Numbered from the stretch's first letter, positions 18,176-26,943 are shown. The stretch: 64,000 nt of DNA from JAXMHQ01 sp046346665 (GCA_046346665.1 JAXMHQ010000029.1:8530-72529), one strand, 5' to 3'. Numbers and translations: made by a program. The notes: generated by a model from the sequence alone, not told the origin.

Positions 18176-18919
18176 TCACATCACCATCCCGCCATCCACC
18201 GTCAGCACCTGGCCGGTGATGTAGCGCGCGCCCGGCCCCGCCAGGAACAACGCCGCGTTCGCAATGTCGTCCCCCTGCCCGAAACTGCCCAGCGGAATCT
18301 GCTTCAATAACGCCGCCCGCATCTCGTCCTTCAATACGGACGTCATGTCGGTCTCGATGAACCCGGGCGCAATCGCGTTGACCGTGATCCCGCGCGATGC
18401 CAGTTCCCGCGCCATCGACTGCGTCAACCCGATCACTCCCGCCTTGCTCGCCGCGTAATTGCACTGCCCGGCGTTGCCGATCAACCCGATCACGGACGAA
18501 ATGTTGATGATCCGACCCGAGCGCTGCTTGATCATCGCCCGGCAGAAACCCCGCGCCACAAGGAACGCCCCCTTCAAATTCGTGTCCACCACCGTGTCCC
18601 AGTCCGCATCGCTCATCCGCATCAGCAACCCGTCCCGGGTCACCCCAGCGTTGTTCACCAGGATGTCCACCCGGCCGCAGTCCGCCAGCATCTTCTCCGT
18701 CGACGCGACCACCGCCGCCCCGTCGGCCACATCCAGCGCCACGGCCCAGGCCTTCCGCCCCAAGGCCCGCACTTCCGCAGCCACCTTCTCGGAATTCTCC
18801 ACCGTCCGCGACACGCACACCACGTCGGCGCCTTCGGAGGCGAATTTCAAGGCGATCGCCCGGCCGATCCCCCGCCCCGCCCCCGTTACCACCGCAATCT
18901 GGTTCTCAAGTTGTTTCAT
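18176..18919 (-). CDS. fabG: 3-oxoacyl-ACP reductase FabG
   Basis: NADPH-dependent reduction of beta-ketoacyl-ACP. It is 247 aa, a standard SDR: TGAGRGIG at residues 12-19, NNAG at 89-92, and the catalytic tetrad Asn114, Ser142, Tyr155 (YAASK) and Lys159. Located 183 bp downstream of fabD and 113 bp upstream of acpP. The gap from fabD holds word repeats and one copy of the box element. Operon context separates it from other SDRs. Confidence 0.95.
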   Translation of the reverse strand: MKQLENQIAVVTGAGRGIGRAIALKFASEGADVVCVSRTVENSEKVAAEVRALGRKAWAVALDVADGAAVVASTEKMLADCGRVDILVNNAGVTRDGLLMRMSDADWDTVVDTNLKGAFLVARGFCRAMIKQRSGRIINISSVIGLIGNAGQCNYAASKAGVIGLTQSMARELASRGITVNAIAPGFIETDMTSVLKDEMRAALLKQIPLGSFGQGDDIANAALFLAGPGARYITGQVLTVDGGMVM

Positions 18920-18969
18920 GGGACTGTCTGTTTAACCGCGAACGGACTCAATTGCACCCGAAAAATCAG

Positions 18970-19079
18970 GGTTTCTGGCCACGGATGGCCAGGATAAAAC
19001 ACGGATCAAAGTCTTGACACGAATTTACGCGAATTTTCGCCAATTCCACGCAGGTGGGGCGAGACTCCGTCGAGCCCTG
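18970..19079. repeat. Composite word repeat plus single GGGCGAGAC box inside the fab operon
   Basis: Between fabG and fabD: a CACGGAT-word half (18975-19005), then ACGCGAATT-type words (19017-19050), then a lone copy of the box (GGGGCGAGACTCCGTCG onward) at 19055-19079 with no inverted partner. This is the only unpaired box of the family here, and it lies inside an apparent operon. Confidence 0.7.
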
Positions 19080-19102
19080 ACATCCCCACCCGTCCATCGG
19101 GA

Positions 19103-20026
19103 TTAATTCCCCAAAGCTTTCACCGTGGCTTCCAGGCTGGCGGGATCGGCCACATTGAGCATCTGGGCGGTCTTGTCGATGCGTTTCATGAACCCGCTGA
19201 GCGCCGTTCCGGGCCCCAGCTCGATGGAGCGCGTGAAGCCCTGGGCAAGGAGGTGGCGCATGGATTCCTCCCAGCGCACCGAGGCGGTCACCTGCTCGAC
19301 GAGCCGGTCGGTAATCGCCGCCGAATCGTGCGCCTGGGCCGTCACATTGGCGATGACCGGCACGCGGGGGACCGACAGTGTCACCCGGCCGAGTTCGGCG
19401 CGGAGTTTCGGCTGGGCGGACGCCATCAGGGGCGAGTGATACGCCCCGGCAACCGGCAGCGCGATGGCCCGCTTGGCGCCGCGCGCCTTGGCGAGCTCGA
19501 CGGCTTTTGCAATGTTCTCCGAAGCGCCCGAAATGACGAGCTGTCCGGGGCAGTTCAAATTCGCCAGCACCACTCCCGCCTCGGCGCAAACCTCGCGGGT
19601 CGGCCCCTCCTCCAGCCCGATCACCGCCGCCATGCCGCCCCGAGTGGCGTCGCAAGCTTCCTGCATGAATTTCCCGCGCTGCCGCACCAGCCGGAGGCCG
19701 TCCTCGAAAGAAATGGCCCCCGCAGCCGCGAGCGCCGTGAATTCGCCGAGCGACAGCCCGGCCGTGGCGTCGAATCTCAATCCCGGCACCCGTTCCTTCA
19801 ACAATTCAAAAGCCACCCAGCTCACCAGGTAAATCGCCGGCTGCGCATTCTCGGTCTTGGTCAATTCCGGCTCCGGCCCGTTGAAACAGATGGCGGCCAG
19901 GTCATAGCCCAGCGCGGTGTTCGCGCGATCAAACCAGGCTTTGGCCGAGGGTGCGGCGGCGAGTTCTTTGCCCATGCCCACGGTCTGCGCCCCCTGCCCG
20001 GCGAACAATAATGCGGTCTTGCTCAT
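19103..20026 (-). CDS. fabD: Malonyl-CoA:ACP transacylase FabD
   Basis: Loads malonyl units onto ACP. It is 307 aa. Ser92 in the GLSLGE nucleophile elbow and His198 in GAYHSPLM form the catalytic dyad; LFAGQGAQTVGMG is at the N-terminus. First gene of the fab set in this window. An IS256-type element ends 67 bp upstream of the ATG at 20026, so the native upstream region (usually plsX/fabH or a promoter) has been displaced; whether the IS now supplies the promoter is open. Confidence 0.96.
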   Translation of the reverse strand: MSKTALLFAGQGAQTVGMGKELAAAPSAKAWFDRANTALGYDLAAICFNGPEPELTKTENAQPAIYLVSWVAFELLKERVPGLRFDATAGLSLGEFTALAAAGAISFEDGLRLVRQRGKFMQEACDATRGGMAAVIGLEEGPTREVCAEAGVVLANLNCPGQLVISGASENIAKAVELAKARGAKRAIALPVAGAYHSPLMASAQPKLRAELGRVTLSVPRVPVIANVTAQAHDSAAITDRLVEQVTASVRWEESMRHLLAQGFTRSIELGPGTALSGFMKRIDKTAQMLNVADPASLEATVKALGN

Positions 20027-20084
20027 AAGCGGCGCATACTAAACACCAATCGCACCCCAGGCGAAAGCGCGATTTTAAACTTTT

Positions 20085-20093
20085 CACGTACGG
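20085..20093. repeat. Target-site duplication, left copy
   Basis: CACGTACGG directly left of the IS256-type element, repeated exactly at 21390-21398. The 9-bp size fits IS256-family insertion. Confidence 0.9.
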
Positions 20094-21389
20094 GGTGGCG
20101 TAAGAGTTCTTGTGTAAAAGCTGTGGAGGGGGTGTATCTGGGTTTCATGCAAATGAACAACCCTAAACCTGGAAAGGAAGATACACCCATGAGAGCAAGC
20201 GAAGCCCTCACCTTTGAGCCTGCCGCCTGTTGGGAGCGGCTGCAAGCAGCAAAAAGTGAGTTTTTCTTTGAGGATCTGGATGGATTGATGAAAGAGCGGC
20301 ACCAGCAGTTTCTGGAAGAACTGATGAGCTACGAGCGTCAGTGTTTTCTCAATGCACACCCCTACGAACGGACTGAGCAGCGAGTGGACCAGGCCAACGG
20401 CTTCTACCGTCGAGGCCTGACTACTCGGCTGGGGGCCTTGGAACTGCAAGTGCCCCGAACTCGGTCTGGGCAGTTTCAGACACAGGTCTTGAAACGTTAC
20501 CAGCGCCGGGAGCCGGTGATCAACGAGGCGTTGAAACAGGTGTTTCTGTTGGGCGTCTCGACCCGTCAGGCCGGCCGTGCGCTGGCCACGCTGGTGGAGG
20601 ACGCAGTGAGCGCCTCGACGGTCAGCGCGGTTGCCAAAGCCCTGGATCAATCGGTGCATGCGTTTCATCGGCGCCGCTTGCCTGATCACTACCGCTATTT
20701 GCTTTTAGATGGGGTGAGCGTGCGGATCCGGCTGGTGGGCAAGGTCCAGCGCCGCATGGTGCTCTGCGCTTATGGCGTGACCACCGAGGGCAAACGCGAG
20801 CTCATCGACTTTCACATCGTCAATGCCGAGGGCCAGGAAAGCTGGTTTGATTTCCTGTGGGGTCTGTTCAATCGAGGACTGCATGGAGAGTTTCTGGAGC
20901 TGATCGGCACCGACGGACAAGCTGGGTTGGCCAAGGCCATTGATCGGCTTTGGCCGGCAGTGCCGCATCAGCGCTGTTGGGCCCACAAGCTGCGCAACCT
21001 GGAGAACAAACTCAAAGCCTCTCAAGCGCCCTGCCTGGAGGAGGCCAAGCTCATTTACCAAGCCCAGACCCGCACGGAGGCCATCCAACGGTTTCGTCAG
21101 TGGCGCCGTCGCTGGCAAGCACGGGCTCCCAAGGCCGTGGCCTGCCTCGAAGCCGATCTGGAGGAACTGCTGGCTTTCTTTAGTTGCCCAAAGACCCAAT
21201 GGAAACGCCTACGCACCACCAATGTCATCGAGCGCCTCTTTGTAGAGGTTCGACGCCGAATCCGAACCATGTGCGCCTTTACAACCCGCGACAGCTGTGA
21301 ACGAATCCTATTTGCCGTCTTTGACCGCATGAACCAGCACTGGACCCGTCACCCCCTCCCAGCTTTTACACAGAACTCTTGACGCCACC
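20094..21389. mobile_element. Complete IS256-family insertion sequence (1296 bp)
   Basis: Imperfect terminal inverted repeats: left end 20094-20132 begins GGTGGCGTAAGAGTTCTTG, and the right end (21352-21389, read inward) begins GGTGGCGTCAAGAGTTCTG. Both continue with GTGTAAAAGCTG and a G-run. A perfect 9-bp direct repeat CACGTACGG flanks it. It contains one intact transposase whose stop lies inside the right repeat. Intact ends and exact duplication indicate a recent insertion. Confidence 0.95.
20189..21382 (+). CDS. IS256-family DDE transposase
   Basis: Cut-and-paste or copy-out transposase, 397 aa from the ATG at 20189, which has GGAAAGGAAG upstream; in-frame starts at 20123 (GTG) and 20147 are weaker. 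The DDE triad is visible at Asp174 (LLLDGVS), Asp242 (IGTDGQ) and Glu348 (TNVIERLF). HQRCWAHKLRNL is the family's C/D-adjacent signature. No frameshift; probably active. Confidence 0.95.
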   Translation: MRASEALTFEPAACWERLQAAKSEFFFEDLDGLMKERHQQFLEELMSYERQCFLNAHPYERTEQRVDQANGFYRRGLTTRLGALELQVPRTRSGQFQTQVLKRYQRREPVINEALKQVFLLGVSTRQAGRALATLVEDAVSASTVSAVAKALDQSVHAFHRRRLPDHYRYLLLDGVSVRIRLVGKVQRRMVLCAYGVTTEGKRELIDFHIVNAEGQESWFDFLWGLFNRGLHGEFLELIGTDGQAGLAKAIDRLWPAVPHQRCWAHKLRNLENKLKASQAPCLEEAKLIYQAQTRTEAIQRFRQWRRRWQARAPKAVACLEADLEELLAFFSCPKTQWKRLRTTNVIERLFVEVRRRIRTMCAFTTRDSCERILFAVFDRMNQHWTRHPLPAFTQNS

Positions 21390-21398
21390 CACGTACGG
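21390..21398. repeat. Target-site duplication, right copy
   Basis: CACGTACGG, identical to 20085-20093. Confidence 0.9.
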
Positions 21399-21713
21399 AC
21401 GGGATGCAACCTTTGTGTCACACGTACGACAAAAAGGTTGCATTCATCTCATTGCGCGGTCTGACTGAAGTAACGCATTGGCTCTGAGTTGGTTGCTCCC
21501 GGAACGAGGTCAAAATTGGGCATTGGGGGCGTTTTTCGGGCCTCAAAATCGATTCCAAGGCAGATCGAGGCGGTTGCAACTGACGGTTCACACCGCACAA
21601 GCGATTTTCGGCCTTCAAAATCGCGTGTAAGGCCTCGAACCCGCCTGGAATTTGGCGCATCTGAATCGTATCGCGAGACTTGCTTCGGTGCGACCGCGGG
21701 GTGAGTATGCGGC
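21399..21713. other. Displaced intergenic region right of the IS
   Basis: No gene seen. At 21406-21447 ATGCAACCTTT and AAAGGTTGCAT form an 11-bp stem around a CACGTACG-like loop that resembles the IS target. At 21529-21561 and 21601-21633 are two diverged direct copies of a 33-nt unit, each able to fold (CGATTTT/AAAATCG in the second copy). This may be the original leader and promoter region of the fab operon, now cut off by the IS. Confidence 0.5.
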
Positions 21714-22013
21714 ATGTTCTCACACGTTGTCATTTTCTGGACCGACCCGGCGCGGGCGGATGCGGCGGATCTCCTGGTGGCGGGGGCGGAGCAGTATCTC
21801 AAGGACATCCCGGGTGTGCGTCAATTTCATGTTGGGAAAATGGTGACCAGCCCGCGACCGGTGGTGGACCAGTCGTACCAGGTGGCGTTGAACCTGGTGT
21901 TTGCGGACCAGCAGGCGCAGGACGACTACCAGGCGCATCCGCGGCACTTGGAATTTGTGGAAAAGGTGTTCAAGCCGCTCTGCAAGAAAGTGCTGATCTA
22001 CGATTTCGCTTGA
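21714..22013 (+). CDS. Dabb-domain (stress-responsive A/B barrel) protein
   Basis: 99-aa dimeric alpha/beta barrel protein (MFSHVVIFWTDPARADAADLL ... HLEFVEKVFKPLCKKVLIYDF). Typical Dabb length and motifs, including HPRHLEFVEKV. The family's role is poorly defined: stress-induced or ligand-binding, sometimes in polyketide cyclisation. Isolated between the IS-interrupted region and a minus-strand histidine kinase, so context gives no substrate. Confidence 0.85.
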   Translation: MFSHVVIFWTDPARADAADLLVAGAEQYLKDIPGVRQFHVGKMVTSPRPVVDQSYQVALNLVFADQQAQDDYQAHPRHLEFVEKVFKPLCKKVLIYDFA

Positions 22014-22042
22014 GCGGGTGGAACCACTGGGCAACAAACATG

Positions 22043-22164
22043 TTGACGCGAATTATCGCGAATTGCCGCCAATTTTTTCGATCAAAAATTCGTGAAATTC
22101 GCGCCAATTCGCGTCAAACCATCTTTTCCGTATCCGTGTGAATCCGTGTCCATCCGTGGTTAAA
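22043..22164. repeat. CGCGAATT-word hairpin plus ATCCGTGT words
   Basis: TTGACGCGAATTATCGCG faces CGCGCCAATTCGCGTCAA at its right end, a word-built inverted repeat (22043-22117). It is followed by ATCCGTGTGAATCCGTGT and CCATCCGTGG words (22130-22164). Lies between convergent genes. Confidence 0.75.
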
Positions 22165-22182
22165 TCGGAGCCGCGAAACGGG

Positions 22183-24354
22183 TCAGGATTTTTGCGCGAG
22201 GTGAACCGTGAGGCGGTTGAGAATTTCGCGGAGTTCGCGTGAGCGGGGAGGTTTGCTCAGGACGCCGTCAACCTGTTCCGGCAGCGCGTCTTCTTCTTTC
22301 ATGATGGTTCCCCAGCCGGTGAGCATGACGATCGGAGTTTCGGGCGACTCGCGTTTGAGGGTGCGGGCGACCTGGCGTCCGTCGACGTAAGGCATCCCGA
22401 GGTCGGTGATGACGAGATCGAAGGGGGCGCCGTTGGCGCGGGCCAACTGGAACGCCTCGATGCCGGCCTGACCGCTGTCGCAGACCTGGACTTTGTGGCC
22501 TTCGCGTTCAAGCAATTCCTTGAGCAACTCGCGCAGGAGCGGTTCGTCGTCGATGCAAAGGATGCTGAGCGGGCGGCGATTGGCACCGGGGTCGGCGGAT
22601 TCGGTTCCGGGCTGGATGAGTTTACGGACCGGGAAAAAGAGGGAGAAGGTGGTGCCCTGGCCGAGGGTGCTGGCGACCTCGATGCGGCCTTCGTGTCGTT
22701 CGGTGACGCCGTAGACCATGGCGAGTCCGAGGCCGGTGCCGCGTTTGCCCTTGGTGGAAAAGAACGGTTCCAGGCAGCGCCGGCGGGTTTCCTCGTTCAT
22801 GCCGACGCCGTTGTCGGCCACTTCGAGGATGACGTAGCTGGGGTATTTGGCCGGGTTGCTGGAGACCTCGCGTCCGGCGGCGCGGGTGCGCACGGTGATT
22901 TTGCCGCCATGCGGCAGGGCGTCGACGGCGTTGAGGACGAGGTTGGTAAGAGCTTCGCGCAATTCGCTTTGAATGCCGGCGAGCGTGGGCAGTTCAGGGG
23001 CCAGCTCGGTGGCGACCTCGATGGTGATGCCGTTGGCCTGCGGGATGTCGCGCCAGCTTGGGCGGGTCATGTCGATGACCTGTTCGGCGAGCTGGTTCAG
23101 GCTGAGTTCCTGGAGGGACTGGCGTTCGTCGCGGCGCCGGTAGAATTCGCGGAGGCGGGCGACGATGTGTCCGATGTCTTCGCCGGCGGTCTTGATGTGC
23201 TGCAGGTATTTCTTGCCGTTGGGCGACATGGACGGCTCGGCCTGCATGAGGAGGTCGGCGAAGCCGACGACGGGTGAGAGGGCATTGTTGATGTCGTGGG
23301 CGATGCCGCTGGCCATCTGGCCGAGGGCCTTGAGGCGTTCCTGCTGCATGACGGCGTGCTGGGTCTGTCGCAGCTCGTTGTAGGCGCGTTCGAGTTCGCT
23401 GTGCAACTGCGCCTGGTGAGCTGCCAGGGCGACGTGCTCGCTCAGCATCCGGAGGAATTCCGCGTCCGCGCTCGAAAAATCGTTCGGCTTCAACCGCGCC
23501 GCAAGCAGGACGCCGAAGAGTTTTCCATCCACCATGAGGGGGACGGTGACGGCGGATCGGAGCCCGGCGCCGGCGAGTTTTTCGGCGAGGACGGCGGGGG
23601 CCTTGAGGGTGTCGACGACGGAAACGGTTTGTCCGAGCAGGCAGGGTTCGAGGCCGGTTTCGCGGAGGGGCACAACGACGCGTTCGGCCCAGTCGAGCTT
23701 GGCGGCGAGCAGTGGGTTTTTGAGCCGCACGGCGGCGACGTTGAGGGTTTCGGCGGCGGGGTCGAAGAGGGCGACGCTGCCGAGGTCGAGGTGCAGGTGG
23801 TCTTCGAGTTGCCGGAGCACGACGTGGAGGATGCTCTCGGTGTCCTGGCGTTCGGAGATGGCGTGGGTGATCTGGTTGAGGAGGCTGATGCGGGTGACCT
23901 GTTCGAGCAGGGCGGTTTGGGCGCGTTGCCGTTCGAGGATTTCCTTGCTGAGATTCCGGGTGCGTTCGAGCACGCCTTCCTCGAGGCTGTTGTTGATTTC
24001 CTGGAGTTCGGATTCGCGCTGCTGGATGCGATCGAGGACGGCGTTGAAACTTTCGGCGAGCCGCCCGAGCTCGTCCGATCCCCCGACCTGGGTGCGGACG
24101 GAGAAATTCTTCTCGAGAACGACCTTCTGGGCGGTTTCGGTGAGGGCGCTGACGCGGGTGAAGATGATGCGCTGGAGCAGTGCGGCGAGGGCGCCGGCGG
24201 CGATGAGGGCGGCGATGATGACGAAACCGACTTCGAGGGTGAGGCGCTGGAAGTAGAGGATGCCGCCGGCGACGACCAGGAGGGCGGCCGTGCTGACAGC
24301 GATCATGACCAGCATGAGTTTTCGCCGGATGGAAATGTCCTGTAAGCGCCGCAC
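22183..24354 (-). CDS. Hybrid sensor histidine kinase (HAMP-GAF-HisKA-HATPase-REC)
   Basis: Membrane sensor kinase of 723 aa with a GTG start. Two helices at residues 14-34 and 42-62 with almost no periplasmic loop, so sensing is probably membrane or cytoplasmic. HAMP about 62-115, short coiled coil, GAF about 155-315, HisKA with His353 (ASGIAHDINNALSP), HATPase_c with N box (NLVLNAVDALPHGG), DNGVGM and GTGLGLAMV. C-terminal receiver with Asp651 (VITDLGMP) and Lys in SKPP. No Hpt or output domain, so the REC may modulate the kinase or pass phosphate to a separate Hpt. No cognate regulator adjoins. Confidence 0.9.
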   Translation of the reverse strand: MRRLQDISIRRKLMLVMIAVSTAALLVVAGGILYFQRLTLEVGFVIIAALIAAGALAALLQRIIFTRVSALTETAQKVVLEKNFSVRTQVGGSDELGRLAESFNAVLDRIQQRESELQEINNSLEEGVLERTRNLSKEILERQRAQTALLEQVTRISLLNQITHAISERQDTESILHVVLRQLEDHLHLDLGSVALFDPAAETLNVAAVRLKNPLLAAKLDWAERVVVPLRETGLEPCLLGQTVSVVDTLKAPAVLAEKLAGAGLRSAVTVPLMVDGKLFGVLLAARLKPNDFSSADAEFLRMLSEHVALAAHQAQLHSELERAYNELRQTQHAVMQQERLKALGQMASGIAHDINNALSPVVGFADLLMQAEPSMSPNGKKYLQHIKTAGEDIGHIVARLREFYRRRDERQSLQELSLNQLAEQVIDMTRPSWRDIPQANGITIEVATELAPELPTLAGIQSELREALTNLVLNAVDALPHGGKITVRTRAAGREVSSNPAKYPSYVILEVADNGVGMNEETRRRCLEPFFSTKGKRGTGLGLAMVYGVTERHEGRIEVASTLGQGTTFSLFFPVRKLIQPGTESADPGANRRPLSILCIDDEPLLRELLKELLEREGHKVQVCDSGQAGIEAFQLARANGAPFDLVITDLGMPYVDGRQVARTLKRESPETPIVMLTGWGTIMKEEDALPEQVDGVLSKPPRSRELREILNRLTVHLAQKS

Positions 24355-24517
24355 GGTTGTCTTAGATTAATGCATTGGCCCGCGTTTTTGTGTCCAAACC
24401 CGCTCAATCAGACCACCGGAACACGCTTTGGGCTGCGTGTTTGGAAGTAAAGCGAATTCCGTTCCGACCCGGGAGACGGCCCGGACGCCGGGATGCGAAT
24501 GGACGCGAATTGGCGGG

Positions 24518-24667
24518 TGGGGCGAGACTCCGTCGAGCCCTCGAAGAACGGATGGGTGGCTCAATGGATTCCTGGATAAATGGGAAGACTCTCGCGCGGA
24601 ACCATCCAACAATCCATATCCAACAATCTTCGCGGCCCTGGTCAGGGCTCGACAGAGTCTCGCCCCG
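24518..24667. repeat. Paired-box hairpin element, copy C (GGAT words)
   Basis: Boxes at 24518-24541 and 24644-24667 (inverted; the right loop reads TCT in box orientation) flank GGATGG/TGGATT words facing ATCCAACAATCC words with a CGCGCGG cap. Fills most of the 329-bp gap between xerC/D and the kinase start; a GGACGCGAATT word fragment precedes it. Confidence 0.8.
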
Positions 24668-24683
24668 CCGTGGGGAAACGGGT

Positions 24684-25604
24684 TCACGCCCTGGGGTGGA
24701 ACCGGCGGTGGATATCGCGCAGGCGGTTTCCGGCGACGTGGGTGTAGATTTCGGTGGTGCTGATATTGGAGTGGCCGAGGAGTTCCTGGATGACGCGGAG
24801 GTCGGCGCCGTGTTCGAGCAGGTGGGTGGCGAAGCTGTGTCGCAACATGTGCGGAGTGAGCGGGCGGGTGATGCCGGCGAGCCGGGCGCGCTTCTTGATC
24901 CGGAGCCAGAGGGTGACGGCGGCGAAGCGGGTGCCGCGTCTGGTCAGGAACACCTGCGCGGTGGACTTGGGAGTGACGAGTTTGGGGCGGCCGGCGGCGA
25001 GGTAGCGGTTGAGGGCTTCGACGGCTTTCCGGCCGGCCGGGACGACGCGTTCCTTGTTGCCTTTGCCGATGACGTTGATGAAGCCGGCGTCGAGGTGGAG
25101 TTGCTCGAGCCGCAGGTCCCGGAGTTCGGAGAGGCGCAAACCGGAGGCGTAGGCCAGTTCCAGCACGGCCTGGTCGCAGAGCGACGCCGGTGTCTCGGGA
25201 GCGACCGGCTGGAGCAGGCGGGTGATTTCGTCGTGGGTAAGGGCCTTGGGCAGGCGTTTCCATCGGCGCGGCAGCGAAAGATTTTCCGCGACATTGTGCG
25301 GCAGCAATTTTTCGGTTTCGGCGTAGCGATAGAAGGCGCGGAGGGCGGCGATGGAGAGGTAGACGCTTTCGCTGCTGAGGCGGCGGGTGGAAGGGGCGCC
25401 GGGGACCTGGACGGGCCGTGAGCGTTCCTGTTCGAGGAACGCCATCAGGTGGCGCAATTCGACCTGGCGCCAGTCGGCGAGCGATTGTTTGCCGGCCCAG
25501 GCGACGAAGCGGTTGAGCAGGGCGGCGTAAGTGCGCTGGGTATGATCGGCCTGCCCGCGTTCGTGCCGCAGGTACTGGAGAAAATCTTCAACAAGCGTCT
25601 GCAC
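24684..25604 (-). CDS. XerC/XerD-type tyrosine recombinase
   Basis: Chromosome-dimer-resolution type site-specific recombinase, 306 aa from the GTG at 25604 (VQTLVEDFLQYLRHERG); the longer frame reaching 25709 runs through repeat DNA. N-terminal SAM-like domain, then catalytic Arg157 (SGLRLSEL), Lys181, His252/Arg255 (HMLRHSFATHLLEHG), His278 (LLGHSNISTT) and Tyr287 (EIYTHV). Length and motifs are standard Xer. No att sites or integrase neighbours, so a housekeeping role is favoured; XerC versus XerD cannot be decided here. Confidence 0.9.
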   Translation of the reverse strand: MQTLVEDFLQYLRHERGQADHTQRTYAALLNRFVAWAGKQSLADWRQVELRHLMAFLEQERSRPVQVPGAPSTRRLSSESVYLSIAALRAFYRYAETEKLLPHNVAENLSLPRRWKRLPKALTHDEITRLLQPVAPETPASLCDQAVLELAYASGLRLSELRDLRLEQLHLDAGFINVIGKGNKERVVPAGRKAVEALNRYLAAGRPKLVTPKSTAQVFLTRRGTRFAAVTLWLRIKKRARLAGITRPLTPHMLRHSFATHLLEHGADLRVIQELLGHSNISTTEIYTHVAGNRLRDIHRRFHPRA

Positions 25605-25639
25605 CGGCGGCGAGTCTAGCCTCAAGTCCCGGCGCGGGA

Positions 25640-25813
25640 AAGGCTGGACGCGAACGGACGCGAATTGACACGAATGCTCACGGCGAAAACAAACCCCGAA
25701 TTCAAACACCAGGAGCGGTTATCTGGCGGGACCGAAGGAAATTGCGTCCAACTGGTTTGGATGGGGACGCCGGGGACGGCGTCCCTCCCGTGGAGATCCG
25801 TGTCCATCCGTGG
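25640..25813. repeat. Word repeats and half double-hairpin upstream of xer
   Basis: GGACGCGAACGGACGCGAATT words (25648-25675), a single GGGACGCC/GGCGTCCC hairpin ending CCCTCCC (25763-25789), then ATCCGTGTCCATCCGTGG words running into the purC stop region (25797-25817). Confidence 0.65.
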
Positions 25814-26704
25814 TTAAAGCTTCGTTCCCGTTAGCCGCTCGTAGGCTTCGAGGTATTTGGCGCTCGTTTTGGAGACCACGTCGTCCGGGAGTTTCGGGCC
25901 GGGCGGGGTCTTGTTCCAATCCAGTGTCTCGAGATAATCGCGGACGAATTGTTTGTCGAAACTGGGCTGCCCGCGGCCGGGCTGGTATTGGTCGGCCGGC
26001 CAGAACCGGGAGGAATCGGGCGTGAGGACTTCGTCGATGAGGATGAGTTTGCCTTCAAAGACGCCGAATTCGAACTTGGTATCGGCGATGATGATGCCGC
26101 GCTGGCGGGCGTAATCGCGGGCGGCGGTGTAAATTTTCAGGCTCAGGTCGCGGGCCTGGCCGGCGAGTTCGGCGCCGGTGATGCGCGCGGCTTCCTCGAA
26201 CGGAATGTTTTCGTCGTGGCCGGTTTCCGCCTTGGTGGACGGGGTGAAGAGCGGCTGGGGGAGTTCGGCGGATTCGGCCAGGCCGGCGGGCAGCGGGATG
26301 CCGCACACGGTTTGGGATTTTTTGTATTCCTTCCAGCCCGAGCCGGAAAGGTAGCCGCGCACGATGCATTCGATCGCGAGGGGTTTGGCTTTGCGCACGA
26401 TCATACTGCGTCCGGCGAGCTGCGCGGCGAACGGCTGGAGGCCGGCGGGAAGCGGGTCGCGGGCGCCGGCGAGCAGGTGATTGGGCACGATCGACGCGAA
26501 CCGCTCGAACCAGAAATGGGAGATTTGCGTGAGGACCTCGCCCTTGCGCGGGATGCCGTTGGGCATGATCACGTCAAACGCCGATATGCGGTCGCTGGCG
26601 ACGAGCAGCAGGCGGTCGCCGAGATCGAAGATTTCGCGCACCTTGCCGCTTTTCAATTTTTTGATCCCGGGCAGGTCGAGCCCGAGCAGGGTTTCGTTTG
26701 GCAT
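25814..26704 (-). CDS. purC: Phosphoribosylaminoimidazole-succinocarboxamide synthase PurC
   Basis: SAICAR synthetase of purine biosynthesis (CAIR + Asp + ATP). 296 aa from the ATG at 26704 (MPNETLLGLDLPGIKKLKSGKVREIFD). Conserved blocks: VASDRISAFDVIMPNGIP, ECIVRGYLSGSGWKEY, and a TKAETGHDENIPFEE loop. ADTKFEFG and LIDEVLTPDSSRFW complete the active site. The length is that of the long (about 300 aa) class. Divergent from the epimerase gene across a 239-bp repeat-bearing region. Confidence 0.95.
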   Translation of the reverse strand: MPNETLLGLDLPGIKKLKSGKVREIFDLGDRLLLVASDRISAFDVIMPNGIPRKGEVLTQISHFWFERFASIVPNHLLAGARDPLPAGLQPFAAQLAGRSMIVRKAKPLAIECIVRGYLSGSGWKEYKKSQTVCGIPLPAGLAESAELPQPLFTPSTKAETGHDENIPFEEAARITGAELAGQARDLSLKIYTAARDYARQRGIIIADTKFEFGVFEGKLILIDEVLTPDSSRFWPADQYQPGRGQPSFDKQFVRDYLETLDWNKTPPGPKLPDDVVSKTSAKYLEAYERLTGTKL

Positions 26705-26764
26705 GGGCGAAACTATGCCGGGAGCGGCGCCAACATTCAACAATCAACATGAAGCGCGGAGCCA

Positions 26765-26890
26765 CACACCCGGGAGGGACGAGCGATGCGAGTCCCCATC
26801 CACCACACACCCGGGAGGGACGAGCGATGCGAGTCCCACACTTCACGTCCTTGATTTTGGGACTCGCATCGCTCGTCCCTCCCGGGTGTG
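26765..26890. repeat. Three identical copies of a 32-nt sequence in a divergent promoter region
   Basis: A 32-nt unit (starting CACACCCGGGAGGGACGAGC, ending GATGCGAGTCCC) occurs twice directly at 26765-26796 and 26806-26837 and once inverted at 26859-26890, with no mismatch. Each unit holds a short GGGAC/GTCCC hairpin, and the third copy can pair with either of the first two. Located between divergent purC and the epimerase gene. Confidence 0.85.
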
Positions 26891-26943
26891 AATGTGTTTT
26901 AGCCCCTCGACGGCAAGGCGGGAACGTTTGGTAGCGTTCGCGC

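Noticed and set aside
22043..22164. CRISPR array from repeated ATCCGTGT / CGCGAATT words
   Set aside because: Units are 8-10 nt, imperfect and inverted; there are no constant-length spacers and no cas genes anywhere in the window.
24684..25604. Integron or phage integrase
   Set aside because: Length and motifs fit housekeeping Xer recombinases; no att sites, cassettes or phage genes nearby.
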